Assembly (NCBI GenBank): GCA_018716795.1
Contig: DVJK01000113.1
Location: 1-9,143 of the forward strand
DNA length: 9,143 nt
From: Candidatus Scatomorpha merdipullorum
GTDB taxonomy: Bacteria > Bacillota > Clostridia > Oscillospirales > Oscillospiraceae
Direction of reading: 5' to 3'
Shown here one piece after another: positions 1 to 7,162 of this stretch. Position 1 is the first letter of the stretch. The number at the start of each line of letters is the position of its first letter. The translations under genes were made by a program, and so were the position numbers. The notes beneath the pieces are model-generated. The model had not been told where the DNA came from, searched no databases, and saw nothing but the letters and a program-made list of their open reading frames with translations.

Positions 1-55
1 CGGCAAGCGCATAAGCTACATCTGCGTGCCGGACAAGCCCGACGGAACAAGCTAA
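1..55 (+). CDS. 3' end of an unidentified gene (partial)
   Basis: The window opens inside a reading frame: from base 2 the codons give GKRISYICVPDKPDGTS and end at TAA 53-55. Seventeen residues are too few to name a family. Support for it being real is that the stop lies just before a strong intrinsic terminator (71-98) and that the gene converges on gltX, a normal arrangement. It could still be a chance open frame, because only the tail is visible. Confidence 0.5.
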   Translation, partial: GKRISYICVPDKPDGTS

Positions 56-64
56 GGCTGGCTG

Positions 65-108
65 AAAAAGAAGCGGAATGAGCGCGCTCATTCCGCTTAA
101 AATATTTT
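65..108. terminator. Bidirectional intrinsic terminator between convergent genes
   Basis: Bases 71-98 form a perfect 28-nt palindrome with arms AAGCGGAATGAGC and GCTCATTCCGCTT. On the - strand the stem is followed by CTTTTT (complement of 65-70), a classic terminator for gltX. On the + strand it is followed by AAAATATTTT (99-108), a weaker but usable tail for the gene ending at 55. Confidence 0.85.
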
Positions 109-131
109 CGGCGGCGTGTACGCCGCCGGAA
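106..131 (-). terminator. Second GC-rich hairpin downstream of gltX
   Basis: CGGCGGCG (109-116) and CGCCGCCG (121-128) pair around a TGTA loop, and flanking TTT/AAA bases extend the stem with one bulge. On the - strand it lies about 20 nt past the gltX stop and is followed by AAAATATTTT. It may act in tandem with the palindrome at 71-98, or protect the 3' end of the mRNA. Confidence 0.5.
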
Positions 132-146
132 ATGGATTTAAATCTC

Positions 147-1634
147 TCAGCCCAGCTTCGCGAGCGCCGCGTCTATCCGGCGCAGGGCCTCCTCCCTGCC
201 GAGAATCCTGGTTATCTCGACGGCGCCGCCCGGCGTCACCTGCGTGCCGGAGACGGCGATGCGCTCCGGCCACATGACGGCGGCGTTCTTGACGCCCTCG
301 GCCTCGGCGACGCCCTTCATGGCGTTCAATATCGCCTCGTCGTTCCACTCGCAGTCCGCGAGCGCGGCGCGGCAGAGGCCGAGGAATTTGGCGCTGCTCT
401 CGAGCGTGCTCTTGCTCTTCTTGTTCACGAAAAGCTCGGCGTCGTACTCCGGCAGGGCGTCAAAGAAGCCGAGCTTTGCGGGTATCTCCGTCATGACCTC
501 GGTGCGCTGCTGCAAAAGCGCCGCTATGTCGGCGGGGTTAATCGCGGGGTTCTTCACGGCCTCGCGTATCCAGGGCTCCGCCTCGGCGGCGAAGGCCTCC
601 GGACTCATGGCGCGGATATACTCGGCGTTGAAGTGGCGCAGCTTCTCTATGTCGAATATCGCCGGGCTCTTGGAGAGGCCCTTCGTGTCGAAGACCTGCT
701 CGAGCTCGGAGAGGGAGTATATCTCCCGCTCGCCGCGCGGCGACCAGCCGAGCAGGGCGACGTAGTTCACAATGGCGGGAGTGAGATAGCCCTGCGCCTT
801 CAAATCCTCATAGCTCGGGTCGCCGTGGCGCTTGCTCATCTTGTTGTGCGCGTCGCGCATGACGGGCGAGCAGTGGATGTAGGTCGGCACCTCCCAGCCG
901 AAGCCCTCGTAGAGCAGGTTGTACTTCGGCGCGCTGGAGAGGTATTCCGTGCCGCGCACGACGTGCGTGATGCCCATGAGGTGGTCGTCTATGACGTTCG
1001 CAAAGTTGTAGGTCGGGAGGCCGTCGCTCTTCATGAGCACCTGGTCGTCGAGGTCGGCGTTGGGCGCGGTTATGTCGCCGAAAATCTCGTCGTGGAAGGT
1101 CGTCGAGCCGCTTTCGGGTATGCGCTGGCGTATGACAAAGCTCTCGCCCGCCGCGGCGCGCGCGTCGGACTCCTCCTTCGAGAGATTGCGGCAGGGGTCG
1201 ACGGTCTTTTCAAACCTGCCCGCCTTCTCCTCGGCCTCCTTCTCCTCGTGGTCGGTGTGCTCGCAGAAGCAGCGGTAGGCGTGGCCGCGCTCCATCAGGA
1301 GCTCGGCGTAGTCCATATAGAGCCCGCGGCGCTCGGTCTGCACATAGGGGCCGACGGGACCGCCGACGTCCGGCCCCTCGTCATGGTGAAGGCCGCACTC
1401 GGCGAGCGTCTTGTATATGACGTCCACCGCGCCCTCGACAAGGCGGCCCTGGTCGGTGTCCTCTATCCGGAGGATGAACTTGCCGCCGTTCGCGCGGGCG
1501 ATAAGGTAGGTGTACAGCGCCGTGCGCAGGTTGCCGACGTGCATATAGCCCGTGGGGCTGGGCGCGAAGCGGGTGCGCACCTCGCCGCGCGGGATGCGCG
1601 CTTCCATATCCTCAAACCACTGTTTATCTTTCAC
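147..1634 (-). CDS. gltX: Glutamyl-tRNA synthetase
   Basis: Class I aminoacyl-tRNA synthetase of 495 aa that charges tRNA-Glu with glutamate using ATP, in the cytoplasm. The Rossmann catalytic domain starts at about residue 18. The HIGH-type signature is in APSPTGYMHVGN (residues 24-35), with HVGN as the HIGH equivalent. FILRIEDTD (53-61) is the glutamate/ATP-site motif typical of GluRS. C122, C124 and C148 lie where many GluRS have a zinc knuckle. KMSKR is at 265-269, and the helical anticodon-binding region fills the C-terminus. Length matches the usual 460-500 aa. The start is GTG 1634-1632, with GAGGGA (1640-1645) 5 nt upstream; no better ATG is placed next to a ribosome site. It is monocistronic, diverges from the aminotransferase gene and ends at a bidirectional terminator. 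Whether it is discriminating or also charges tRNA-Gln (with GatCAB amidation, common in Firmicutes) cannot be told by eye. Confidence 0.97.
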   Translation of the reverse strand: MKDKQWFEDMEARIPRGEVRTRFAPSPTGYMHVGNLRTALYTYLIARANGGKFILRIEDTDQGRLVEGAVDVIYKTLAECGLHHDEGPDVGGPVGPYVQTERRGLYMDYAELLMERGHAYRCFCEHTDHEEKEAEEKAGRFEKTVDPCRNLSKEESDARAAAGESFVIRQRIPESGSTTFHDEIFGDITAPNADLDDQVLMKSDGLPTYNFANVIDDHLMGITHVVRGTEYLSSAPKYNLLYEGFGWEVPTYIHCSPVMRDAHNKMSKRHGDPSYEDLKAQGYLTPAIVNYVALLGWSPRGEREIYSLSELEQVFDTKGLSKSPAIFDIEKLRHFNAEYIRAMSPEAFAAEAEPWIREAVKNPAINPADIAALLQQRTEVMTEIPAKLGFFDALPEYDAELFVNKKSKSTLESSAKFLGLCRAALADCEWNDEAILNAMKGVAEAEGVKNAAVMWPERIAVSGTQVTPGGAVEITRILGREEALRRIDAALAKLG

Positions 1635-1667
1635 GTAAATCCCTCGCTTAGGTGAATTGGCCTATAC

Positions 1668-1696
1668 ATCTTATAATTTACCGCCGTCTTTGTCAA
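1668..1696 (-). promoter_or_regulatory. Promoter of gltX
   Basis: On the - strand a perfect TTGACA -35 (complement of 1691-1696) is followed after 15 nt by TATAAG (complement of 1670-1675), or after 17 nt by TAAGAT (1668-1673). Transcription would start near 1660-1663, leaving a leader of only about 30 nt. That is too short for a T-box riboswitch, so gltX is unlikely to be T-box controlled. Confidence 0.75.
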
Positions 1697-1702
1697 GGCG
1701 CA

Positions 1703-1731
1703 TTGCAAAATCCGCCGCGCTGTGATATAGT
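1703..1731 (+). promoter_or_regulatory. Promoter of the aminotransferase gene
   Basis: TTGCAA (1703-1708) and TATAGT (1726-1731) are separated by exactly 17 nt and match the sigma-A consensus at 4/6 and 5/6 positions. The predicted start is near 1738, giving a leader of about 39 nt that carries the AAGGAGG ribosome site at 1762-1768. The -35 box lies only 6 bp from the -35 of the divergent gltX promoter. Confidence 0.7.
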
Positions 1732-1776
1732 GTGCTTAGTTATGCCCTTCAACACAGCTTTAAGGAGGATGAGACC

Positions 1777-2970
1777 ATGATATCTGCCAGGATGGAAAAG
1801 ATGGCCGCCGGCGGCAGCGCCATCCGCGCCATGTTTGAGGAAGGCAAGCGCCTCGCCAAGGAGTTCGGCCCCGAGAACGTCTTCGACTTCTCTATCGGCA
1901 ACCCCTACTTTGCGCCTCCCGAGGCCGTCAAGAACGCCGTTGTCGACATCATCACGAACGAGGATCCCATGTACGTCCACGGCTACCCGGCCAACGCCGG
2001 CTATCCCGAGGTGCGCAAGGCCGTCGCGGACTCCCTCAACGAGCGCTTCGGCACGGACTACACCGAGAACAACATCATCATGACCGTCGGCGCGGCGGGC
2101 GGCCTCTGCGTCACCATGACCACGCTTCTGAACCCCGGCGACGAGGTCATCTGCATCAGCCCCTACTTCTTTGAGTATAACAACTACATCACCACGCCCG
2201 GCGGCGTTGTCGTCGTCGTACCCGCGAGCGAGGCCGAGGGCTTCGTGCCCGACGTCGAGGCCATAGCCAAGGCCGTGACGCCGAAGACGAAGGCGATAAT
2301 CCTCAACAACCCGAACAACCCCACCGGCGTCGTCTACCCCGCCGAGCTGCTGAAGAAGCTCAGCGACATGCTCGTCGAAAAGGGCCGCGAGTACGGCACC
2401 ACCATCTACGTCGTCTCTGACGAGCCCTACCGCGAGCTGGCCTACGACGGCGTGGACGTGCCCTGGATGCCCAACTGCATGGAGAACGTGATTGTCGGCT
2501 ACTCCTGGTCGAAGAGCCTGAGCCTGCCCGGCGAACGTATCGGCTACCTGGTCATCCCGGGCGACATCGCCGAGGGGCAGCTCGTTTTCGACGCCGCCGT
2601 GGTCGCCAACCGAATGCTCGGCTTCGTCAACGCGCCGAGCCTCATGCAGCTTGTCGTCGCCCGCTGCCTCAACGAGAGCACCGCGATAGACAAGTACGAC
2701 GCCAACCGCAAGGCGCTCTACAACGGCCTGCACGAGCTGGGCTTTGAGTGCTCCTACCCCGCCGGCGCCTTCTACCTCTGGGTCAAGACGCCTGTTGAGG
2801 AGAAGGAGTTCGTCGCCAAGGCCAAGAGCCACAACATCCTGCTCGTGCCCGGCGGCAACTTCGGCACGCCCGGCTACGTCCGCCTCGCCTACTGCGTCAG
2901 CGGCGACATGATTGCTCGCAGCATGAAGGCCTTCGCCGTCCTCGCCGAAGAGTGCGGCCTTAAAAAGTAA
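1777..2970 (+). CDS. PLP-dependent class I/II aminotransferase
   Basis: A 397-aa fold-type I aminotransferase of the aspartate-aminotransferase-like group (COG0436 type), expected to move an amino group between an amino acid and a 2-oxo acid in the cytosol. Visible landmarks are FSIGNPYFAPP near residue 38, GAAGG (105-109) for the PLP phosphate, NNPNNPTG (177-184), SDEPY with the pyridine-N-binding Asp (D215), the Schiff-base lysine K246 in SWSKSLSLPG with R254 nearby, and VRLAY (368-372) with the likely substrate-carboxylate Arg R369. The start is ATG 1777, preceded by AAGGAGG at 1762-1768; an upstream in-frame codon at 1732 lies at the predicted transcription start and has no ribosome site. 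The substrate cannot be fixed from sequence; aspartate, alanine or an aromatic amino acid are all possible. Ile codons are mostly ATC, consistent with good expression. Confidence 0.93.
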   Translation: MISARMEKMAAGGSAIRAMFEEGKRLAKEFGPENVFDFSIGNPYFAPPEAVKNAVVDIITNEDPMYVHGYPANAGYPEVRKAVADSLNERFGTDYTENNIIMTVGAAGGLCVTMTTLLNPGDEVICISPYFFEYNNYITTPGGVVVVVPASEAEGFVPDVEAIAKAVTPKTKAIILNNPNNPTGVVYPAELLKKLSDMLVEKGREYGTTIYVVSDEPYRELAYDGVDVPWMPNCMENVIVGYSWSKSLSLPGERIGYLVIPGDIAEGQLVFDAAVVANRMLGFVNAPSLMQLVVARCLNESTAIDKYDANRKALYNGLHELGFECSYPAGAFYLWVKTPVEEKEFVAKAKSHNILLVPGGNFGTPGYVRLAYCVSGDMIARSMKAFAVLAEECGLKK

Positions 2971-2981
2971 GCGTTTGCAAT

Positions 2982-3012
2982 GCGTCCGGGGCTTCCCCGA
3001 GGCCCCGGACGC
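2982..3012 (+). other. Strong intergenic hairpin without U-tract
   Basis: Perfect 11-bp arms GCGTCCGGGGC (2982-2992) and GCCCCGGACGC (3002-3012) enclose a 9-nt loop, 11 nt after the aminotransferase stop. No T-run follows, so it is not a textbook intrinsic terminator. A second GC-rich foldback (CGCGCGC repeats, about 3027-3049) follows. It could be a 3'-end stabiliser, a Rho- or NusG-dependent pause, or a partial terminator ahead of trpS. No T-box features (specifier stem, GGTGGNACCGCG) are visible in the 110-nt gap. Confidence 0.6.
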
Positions 3013-3080
3013 CGCGGCACGCTCCGCGCGCATTTCCCGCGCGCGGCGCGAATCTCACCCGTAAGTAAGAGGAATCGACA

Positions 3081-3113
3081 ATGGAAGAGAAGAAACCCAT
3101 GGAAGAAAAGAAA
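3081..3113 (+). repeat. Tandem duplication of the trpS initiation codons
   Basis: The 15 bases from 3081 and the 15 bases from 3099 differ at one position and both encode MEEKK, with a Pro codon between them. The unit is 18 nt long, so the frame is kept and a second in-frame ATG is created at 3099. It looks like a small slippage duplication. Confidence 0.8.
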
Positions 3114-4121
3114 ATCGACGAGCGCAAGATAATGTTCTCCGGCATCCAGCCCAGCGGCGATTTGACGCTCGGCTCCTACATGGGCGCGATAAAGAACTGG
3201 GTCGACATGATAGACGACTACCGCGCCTACTACTGCATCGTGGACATGCACGCCATCACGGTGCGGCAGGTGCCGGCGGACCTGCGCCGGCGCACGATGG
3301 AGCAGCTTGCGCAGTACATCGCCTGCGGCCTCGATCCCGACAAGGTCACGCTCTTTGTGCAGAGCCACAACCCCTGCCACGCCGAGCTCGGCTGGGTCCT
3401 CAACTGCTACACCATGTTCGGCGAGCTGAGCCGCATGACGCAGTTCAAGGACAAGAGCGCCAAGCATGCCGACAACATCAACGGCGGCCTCTTCACCTAC
3501 CCCGCCCTCATGGCGGCGGACATCCTGCTCTATCAGGCGGACTTCGTGCCCGTAGGCGACGACCAGAAGCAGCACGTCGAGCTCACGCGCGACGTCGCCA
3601 TTCGCTTCAACAACGTCTACGGCGAAACCTTCAAGGTGCCCCAGGCCTATATCCCGCGCGTCGGCGCGCGCATCATGAGCCTGCAGGATCCCACCAGCAA
3701 GATGTCTAAGTCCGACAAGGACCCCAACGGCTGCGTCCACCTGCTCGAAAAGCCCGAGGACGTCATGCGCAAGTTCAAGCGCGCCGTCACCGACTCGGAC
3801 ACGGGCGAAAACTGCGTGCGCTTCGATCCGGCGAACAAGCCCGGCGTCGCGAACCTCATGCAGATTTACGCCTCCGCCACCGGCGAGAGCTTTGAGGAGA
3901 TTGAACGCGACTTCACCGGCAAGGGCTACGGCGCCTTCAAGACCGCCGTGGGCGAGGCCGTCGTCGAGCTGCTGCGGCCCATCCAGTCCGAGACGCAGCG
4001 CATCCTCAAGGACAAGGCCTATCTCCAGAGCGTGTACCGCCAGGGCGCGGAGAAGGCCTACCACGACGCCTGGCGCACGCTGCGCAAGGTGTATAAGAAG
4101 CTCGGCTTTGTCGAGCGCTGA
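3081..4121 (+). CDS. trpS: Tryptophanyl-tRNA synthetase
   Basis: Class Ic aminoacyl-tRNA synthetase of 346 aa (family usually about 330) that charges tRNA-Trp in the cytoplasm as a homodimer. The N-terminal FSGIQPSGDLTLGSY (19-33) carries the HIGH-equivalent (TLGS). MAADILLYQAD (144-154) contains the conserved indole-recognition Asp, VPVGDDQKQHVELTRD (156-171) is the family block that follows it, and KMSKS is at 207-211. A C-terminal helical region follows. The start at 3081 has AGAGGA at 3068-3073, 7 nt upstream. The extra N-terminal residues come from a near-perfect repeat of the first five codons (MEEKK P MEEKK); initiation at the second ATG (3099) would give a protein closer to the usual length. 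The gene lies 110 nt after the aminotransferase and 57 nt before tagO on the same strand, so it may be cotranscribed with either. Confidence 0.97.
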   Translation: MEEKKPMEEKKIDERKIMFSGIQPSGDLTLGSYMGAIKNWVDMIDDYRAYYCIVDMHAITVRQVPADLRRRTMEQLAQYIACGLDPDKVTLFVQSHNPCHAELGWVLNCYTMFGELSRMTQFKDKSAKHADNINGGLFTYPALMAADILLYQADFVPVGDDQKQHVELTRDVAIRFNNVYGETFKVPQAYIPRVGARIMSLQDPTSKMSKSDKDPNGCVHLLEKPEDVMRKFKRAVTDSDTGENCVRFDPANKPGVANLMQIYASATGESFEEIERDFTGKGYGAFKTAVGEAVVELLRPIQSETQRILKDKAYLQSVYRQGAEKAYHDAWRTLRKVYKKLGFVER

Positions 4122-4134
4122 ATGCTTTTATAAA

Positions 4135-4158
4135 GCCGCCCGGCCTGAGTCCGGCGGC
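4135..4158 (+). other. Small hairpin between trpS and tagO
   Basis: GCCGCCCGG (4135-4143) pairs with CCGGCGGC (4151-4158) around a 7-nt loop, with one bulged base. No T-run follows, so termination here is doubtful. It may cause pausing, or partly separate trpS from the cell-wall genes. Confidence 0.35.
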
Positions 4159-4178
4159 CCCGGGAGTGTATAGATAGT

Positions 4179-5309
4179 ATGTTGCCAAATCTGGAGCTGT
4201 GGGTGCGGATTCTGCTCGCCATAGCCATTGCCTTTGCCATCAGCTTTGCCGCCACGCCCGTGGTGAAGAGCTTCGCCACAAAAATGGGCGCGATCGACGT
4301 GCCCGACGGCAAGCGCCGCGTCCACGACCACCCCATCCCGCGCATGGGCGGGCTTGCAATCTTCCTCGGCTTTTTGCTGAGCGTCGTGCTCTTCGCGGAC
4401 ATCACGCGGCAGGTGCGCGGCGTCCTGCTCGGCGCGGTGCTCATCGTGGCCTGCGGCGCCATAGACGACGTCGTCAACCTGCGCGCGTGGATAAAGCTGC
4501 TGGTGCAGATTGCCGCGGCGGTCATCGCCGTGGCGCACGGCGTGGTGATAGAGTTCTTCTCGAACCCGAACATCTTCTCGCCCTACGAGCTTTTGAACCT
4601 CGGCTGGCTGGCCATACCGGTCACCGTGCTGTGGATAGTCGGCATAACGAACAGCGTCAACCTCATTGACGGGCTCGACGGCCTCGCCGTCGGCGTCAGC
4701 ACGATTGCGAGCACGACGATGTTCGTCGTCGCGCTCCTGGTCAGCGAGGGGAACGTCGCGCTGCTGCTCGCCGCGCTCATGGGCGCGTGCATAGGCTTCA
4801 TGCCCTACAATCTCAACCCCGCGAAGATATTCATGGGCGACACCGGCGCGCTCCTCCTGGGCTATGTGCTCAGCACGGTCAGCGTCGTGGGCATGTTCAA
4901 GACCTACGCGCTCGTGACCTTCGTCGTGCCCATACTGGCGCTGTTCCTGCCTCTTTTCGACACGGTCTGCGCCTTTTTCCGCCGCCTGCTGCGCGGGCAG
5001 AGCCCCATGCACCCCGACCGCGGCCACCTGCACCACCGGCTCATTGACATGGGCCTGAGCCAGAAGCAGGCCGTCGCCATACTGTACTCCCTCTCCGCCA
5101 TCCTCGGCCTCTGCGCCGTCGTGCTGGCCACCACCGGCACCGTGCGCACCATACTGATTGTCGTGGCCGCGCTCGCCGCCGTCGCGATCGGCCTCTTCAT
5201 CTCCAGGACGCTCAAGGGCCACCACTACCGCCCGCCGGTCGATCCCAGCCTCGAGGGCGTCGAGGAGGAGCACAACGTCCACCACCGCAAGGAGGAGCCC
5301 CATGACTAA
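4179..5309 (+). CDS. tagO: Undecaprenyl-phosphate GlcNAc-1-phosphate transferase (TagO/WecA/MraY family)
   Basis: Polytopic membrane enzyme of 376 aa expected to move GlcNAc-1-P from UDP-GlcNAc to undecaprenyl phosphate on the inner membrane face, the first step of wall teichoic acid or related glycan synthesis. Hydrophobic segments recur from residues 8-26 to about 322-342. Family motifs appear in order: the GKRRVHDHPIPRMGG block (44-58), AIDD (94-97), NSVNLIDGLDGLA (158-170) with its Asn/Asp catalytic set, FMGDTGALLLGY (218-229), and the cytosolic HPDRGHLHHRL loop (278-288) that binds the nucleotide sugar. A charged tail rich in His and Glu (347-376) follows the last helix. The start is ATG 4179 with a weak GGGAG at 4162-4166, 12 nt upstream. 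Its last 8 nt overlap wecB, which makes UDP-ManNAc for the next sugar, supporting TagO over MraY; the exact polymer is unknown. Confidence 0.92.
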   Translation: MLPNLELWVRILLAIAIAFAISFAATPVVKSFATKMGAIDVPDGKRRVHDHPIPRMGGLAIFLGFLLSVVLFADITRQVRGVLLGAVLIVACGAIDDVVNLRAWIKLLVQIAAAVIAVAHGVVIEFFSNPNIFSPYELLNLGWLAIPVTVLWIVGITNSVNLIDGLDGLAVGVSTIASTTMFVVALLVSEGNVALLLAALMGACIGFMPYNLNPAKIFMGDTGALLLGYVLSTVSVVGMFKTYALVTFVVPILALFLPLFDTVCAFFRRLLRGQSPMHPDRGHLHHRLIDMGLSQKQAVAILYSLSAILGLCAVVLATTGTVRTILIVVAALAAVAIGLFISRTLKGHHYRPPVDPSLEGVEEEHNVHHRKEEPHD

Positions 5310-6447
5310 GCTCAGGGTCATGAGCATATTCGGCACGCGCCCGGAGGCCATCAAAATGGCCCCGCTCGTGCTTGAGCTCGCGCGCCGCGAGGAGCTTGAA
5401 AGCCTGGTCTGCGTCACGGCGCAGCACCGCGAAATGCTCGACGGCGTGCTGGGCGTGTTCGGCATAAGGCCGGACTATGACCTGAACATCATGAAAAGCG
5501 GCCAGACGCTCTCGGACATCACCGCGCGCGTGCTGGAAGGGCTCGCGGGCGTCTTTGAGCGCGTGAAACCCGACCTCGTGCTTGTCCACGGCGACACCAC
5601 CACCACCTTCGCCGCCGCGCTCGCGGCCTTCTACGCTAAGATAAACTGCGGCCATGTCGAGGCCGGCCTTCGCACATACGACCGCTGGTCGCCCTATCCC
5701 GAGGAGCTGAACCGCCAGCTCGTCGGCCGCCTCGCCGCGCTGCACTTCGCGCCGACGGCGAGCAACGCCGCCAACCTCGCGCGCGAGAACATAAAAAACG
5801 GCGTCTATATAACCGGCAACACGGTCATAGACGCGCTGGAGTACACCGCGCACGGCGAGGGCTTCGAGTCGCCGGAGCTCAACGCGCTCGACTTTTCGGG
5901 GAGGCGCGTCATAACGCTGACCTGCCACCGGCGCGAAAACTACGGCGAGCCGATGGAGCGAATCTTCGCCGCCGTGCGCCGCATAGCCCTCGATAACCCC
6001 GACGCGCTTGTCGTCTACCCTGTCCACCTCAGCCCCGTCGTGCGCGCCGCCGCGCACGCGGGCCTCGACGGCGTGGGGAACGTTGCGCTCATTGAGCCGC
6101 TCTCCGCCGTGGACATGCACAGGCTTATCGCGAAGAGCTATATGGTCATGACCGACTCCGGCGGCCTTCAGGAGGAGGCGCCGGCGCTGGGCAAGCCCGT
6201 GCTCGTCCTGCGCGGAGAGACGGAGCGGCCCGAGGCCGTGGAGGCCGGGACGGTCAAGCTCGCCGGCACGGAGACGGCGCGCATCACGGCCCTCGCGAAC
6301 GAGCTGCTGCACGACAGCGCCGCCTACGAGCGCATGGCCCGCGCCGTCAACCCCTACGGCGACGGCCGCGCGAGCGCGCGCATTGCCGACGCGATTGAAT
6401 TCGAGCACGGCCTGCGCGGCGAGGCGCCGGAGGCGTTCAAGCCATGA
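5302..6447 (+). CDS. wecB: UDP-N-acetylglucosamine 2-epimerase (non-hydrolysing)
   Basis: Cytosolic enzyme of 381 aa (WecB/MnaA, GT-B fold) that interconverts UDP-GlcNAc and UDP-ManNAc. Motifs seen are SIFGTRPEAIKMAPL (8-22), VTAQHREMLD (38-47), VHGDTTTT (95-102), GHVEAGLRT (117-125), PEELNRQL (133-140), TCHRREN (207-213) and DSGGLQEEAPALGKP (285-299). By position, D98, E120, E134 and H209 correspond to the catalytic or UDP-site residues known from E. coli WecB. Length is normal (about 370-385). The start is ATG 5302 with AAGGAGG at 5289-5295 inside the end of tagO; the stop of tagO lies 8 nt into this gene, so translation is coupled. With tagO it supplies GlcNAc and ManNAc for the teichoic-acid linkage unit, although a TagA-type ManNAc transferase is not in the window. 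The Firmicute name mnaA is equally suitable. Confidence 0.96.
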   Translation: MTKLRVMSIFGTRPEAIKMAPLVLELARREELESLVCVTAQHREMLDGVLGVFGIRPDYDLNIMKSGQTLSDITARVLEGLAGVFERVKPDLVLVHGDTTTTFAAALAAFYAKINCGHVEAGLRTYDRWSPYPEELNRQLVGRLAALHFAPTASNAANLARENIKNGVYITGNTVIDALEYTAHGEGFESPELNALDFSGRRVITLTCHRRENYGEPMERIFAAVRRIALDNPDALVVYPVHLSPVVRAAAHAGLDGVGNVALIEPLSAVDMHRLIAKSYMVMTDSGGLQEEAPALGKPVLVLRGETERPEAVEAGTVKLAGTETARITALANELLHDSAAYERMARAVNPYGDGRASARIADAIEFEHGLRGEAPEAFKP

Positions 6448-7160
6448 GGCGGCGCTCGAGGCTCATAATAATACTGCTGCTGGTCCTGACGGCGGCGGTC
6501 ATTGTCTACGCGCTCTTCTTCATGGGCCGGGACGCGGAGACCGCCGAGGTCTACCTCCCCACCCCGAACCGCGAGGACGGGGCCGGCTCCACCGCCGCGC
6601 CGGGCTTCACGCTCTCCGAGCTCACGCCCGGGAACGTCCAGGCCGCGCTCGCGGAGCTCAGCCGCGCCGAGAGCTATTCGCGCACCGTCACCGTCGAGGA
6701 CTTCTGGGGCAGCGGCAGCGCTGAAAGCCAGCTCATGGTCTGGGTCAGCGGCGAAAAGGCCCTCATCCGCGGCTCCATGGGCGGCAGCACGCGCAACCTG
6801 CTGCTCCTTGACGGGATGCTGTATGTATGGTACGACTCCATCTCCGGCCTGCGCGAGCTTGAATACTCCGACGGCGCGGACGCCTGGCTGCGCTGCATCA
6901 CCTACGAGGACGTCCTCGAGCTCGACTCGGAGCTTATCAGCGCCGCGGGCTATCAGCAATACGCCGGGGCCGACTGCATATACGTCGAGTACAGCGAGGG
7001 CGATGAAGATTATGTAAACCGCATCTACGTCTCCGTCGACACCGGCCTCCTCATGGGCGCGGAGACTCGCTCCGGCGGCGAGCTGATATACCGGATGCAG
7101 TCCACCCTGCCCGAGCTGACGGCGCCGGACGAGAGCCTTTTCACCCCTCCGGAGCGCTGA
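6444..7160 (+). CDS. Membrane-anchored protein of unknown function
   Basis: A 238-aa protein with a positively charged start (MRRRSR), one hydrophobic segment at about residues 7-27 (IIILLLVLTAAVIVYALFF) and no lipobox cysteine, so most likely a signal anchor with the rest outside the membrane. After a short Pro/Gly/Thr-rich linker (about 38-55) comes an acidic domain of alternating strands with many Tyr/Trp residues (MLYVWYDS, DCIYVEYSEGDEDYVNRIYVS) that ends PDESLFTPPE. The strand pattern and this ending loosely recall LolA/LppX-like lipoprotein folds; this is only an impression. ATG 6444 overlaps the wecB stop as ATGA, and GGAGG (6429-6433) lies 10 nt upstream, so it is coupled to wecB and may serve envelope assembly. 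Its stop is 2 bp from that of the convergent gene. Confidence 0.85.
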   Translation: MRRRSRLIIILLLVLTAAVIVYALFFMGRDAETAEVYLPTPNREDGAGSTAAPGFTLSELTPGNVQAALAELSRAESYSRTVTVEDFWGSGSAESQLMVWVSGEKALIRGSMGGSTRNLLLLDGMLYVWYDSISGLRELEYSDGADAWLRCITYEDVLELDSELISAAGYQQYAGADCIYVEYSEGDEDYVNRIYVSVDTGLLMGAETRSGGELIYRMQSTLPELTAPDESLFTPPER

Positions 7161-7162
7161 GT

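Noticed and set aside
78..1655. 525-aa open frame on + opposite gltX
   Set aside because: It is antisense to a fully motif-supported GluRS, has low-complexity Arg/Ala/Leu/Val composition and no domain signature. Long antisense frames are expected in GC-rich DNA with biased codon use.
1693..3033. 446-aa open frame on - opposite the aminotransferase
   Set aside because: The + strand frame has the PLP lysine and all family motifs; the antisense frame has none and would also cover both promoters.
2971..3080. Possible T-box leader for trpS
   Set aside because: The gap of 110 nt is too short and lacks the conserved GGTGGNACCGCG antiterminator sequence and a terminator U-run.
2889..4064. 391-aa open frame on - opposite trpS
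   Set aside because: Mirror frame of an unambiguous TrpRS gene; no motif and no ribosome site of note.
4128..5465. 445-aa open frame on - opposite tagO
   Set aside because: Composition dominated by His/Asp/Arg/Ala/Glu typical of an antisense shadow; the + strand frame has all TagO motifs and membrane helices.
5212..6408. 398-aa open frame on - opposite wecB
   Set aside because: Shadow of the well-supported epimerase gene.
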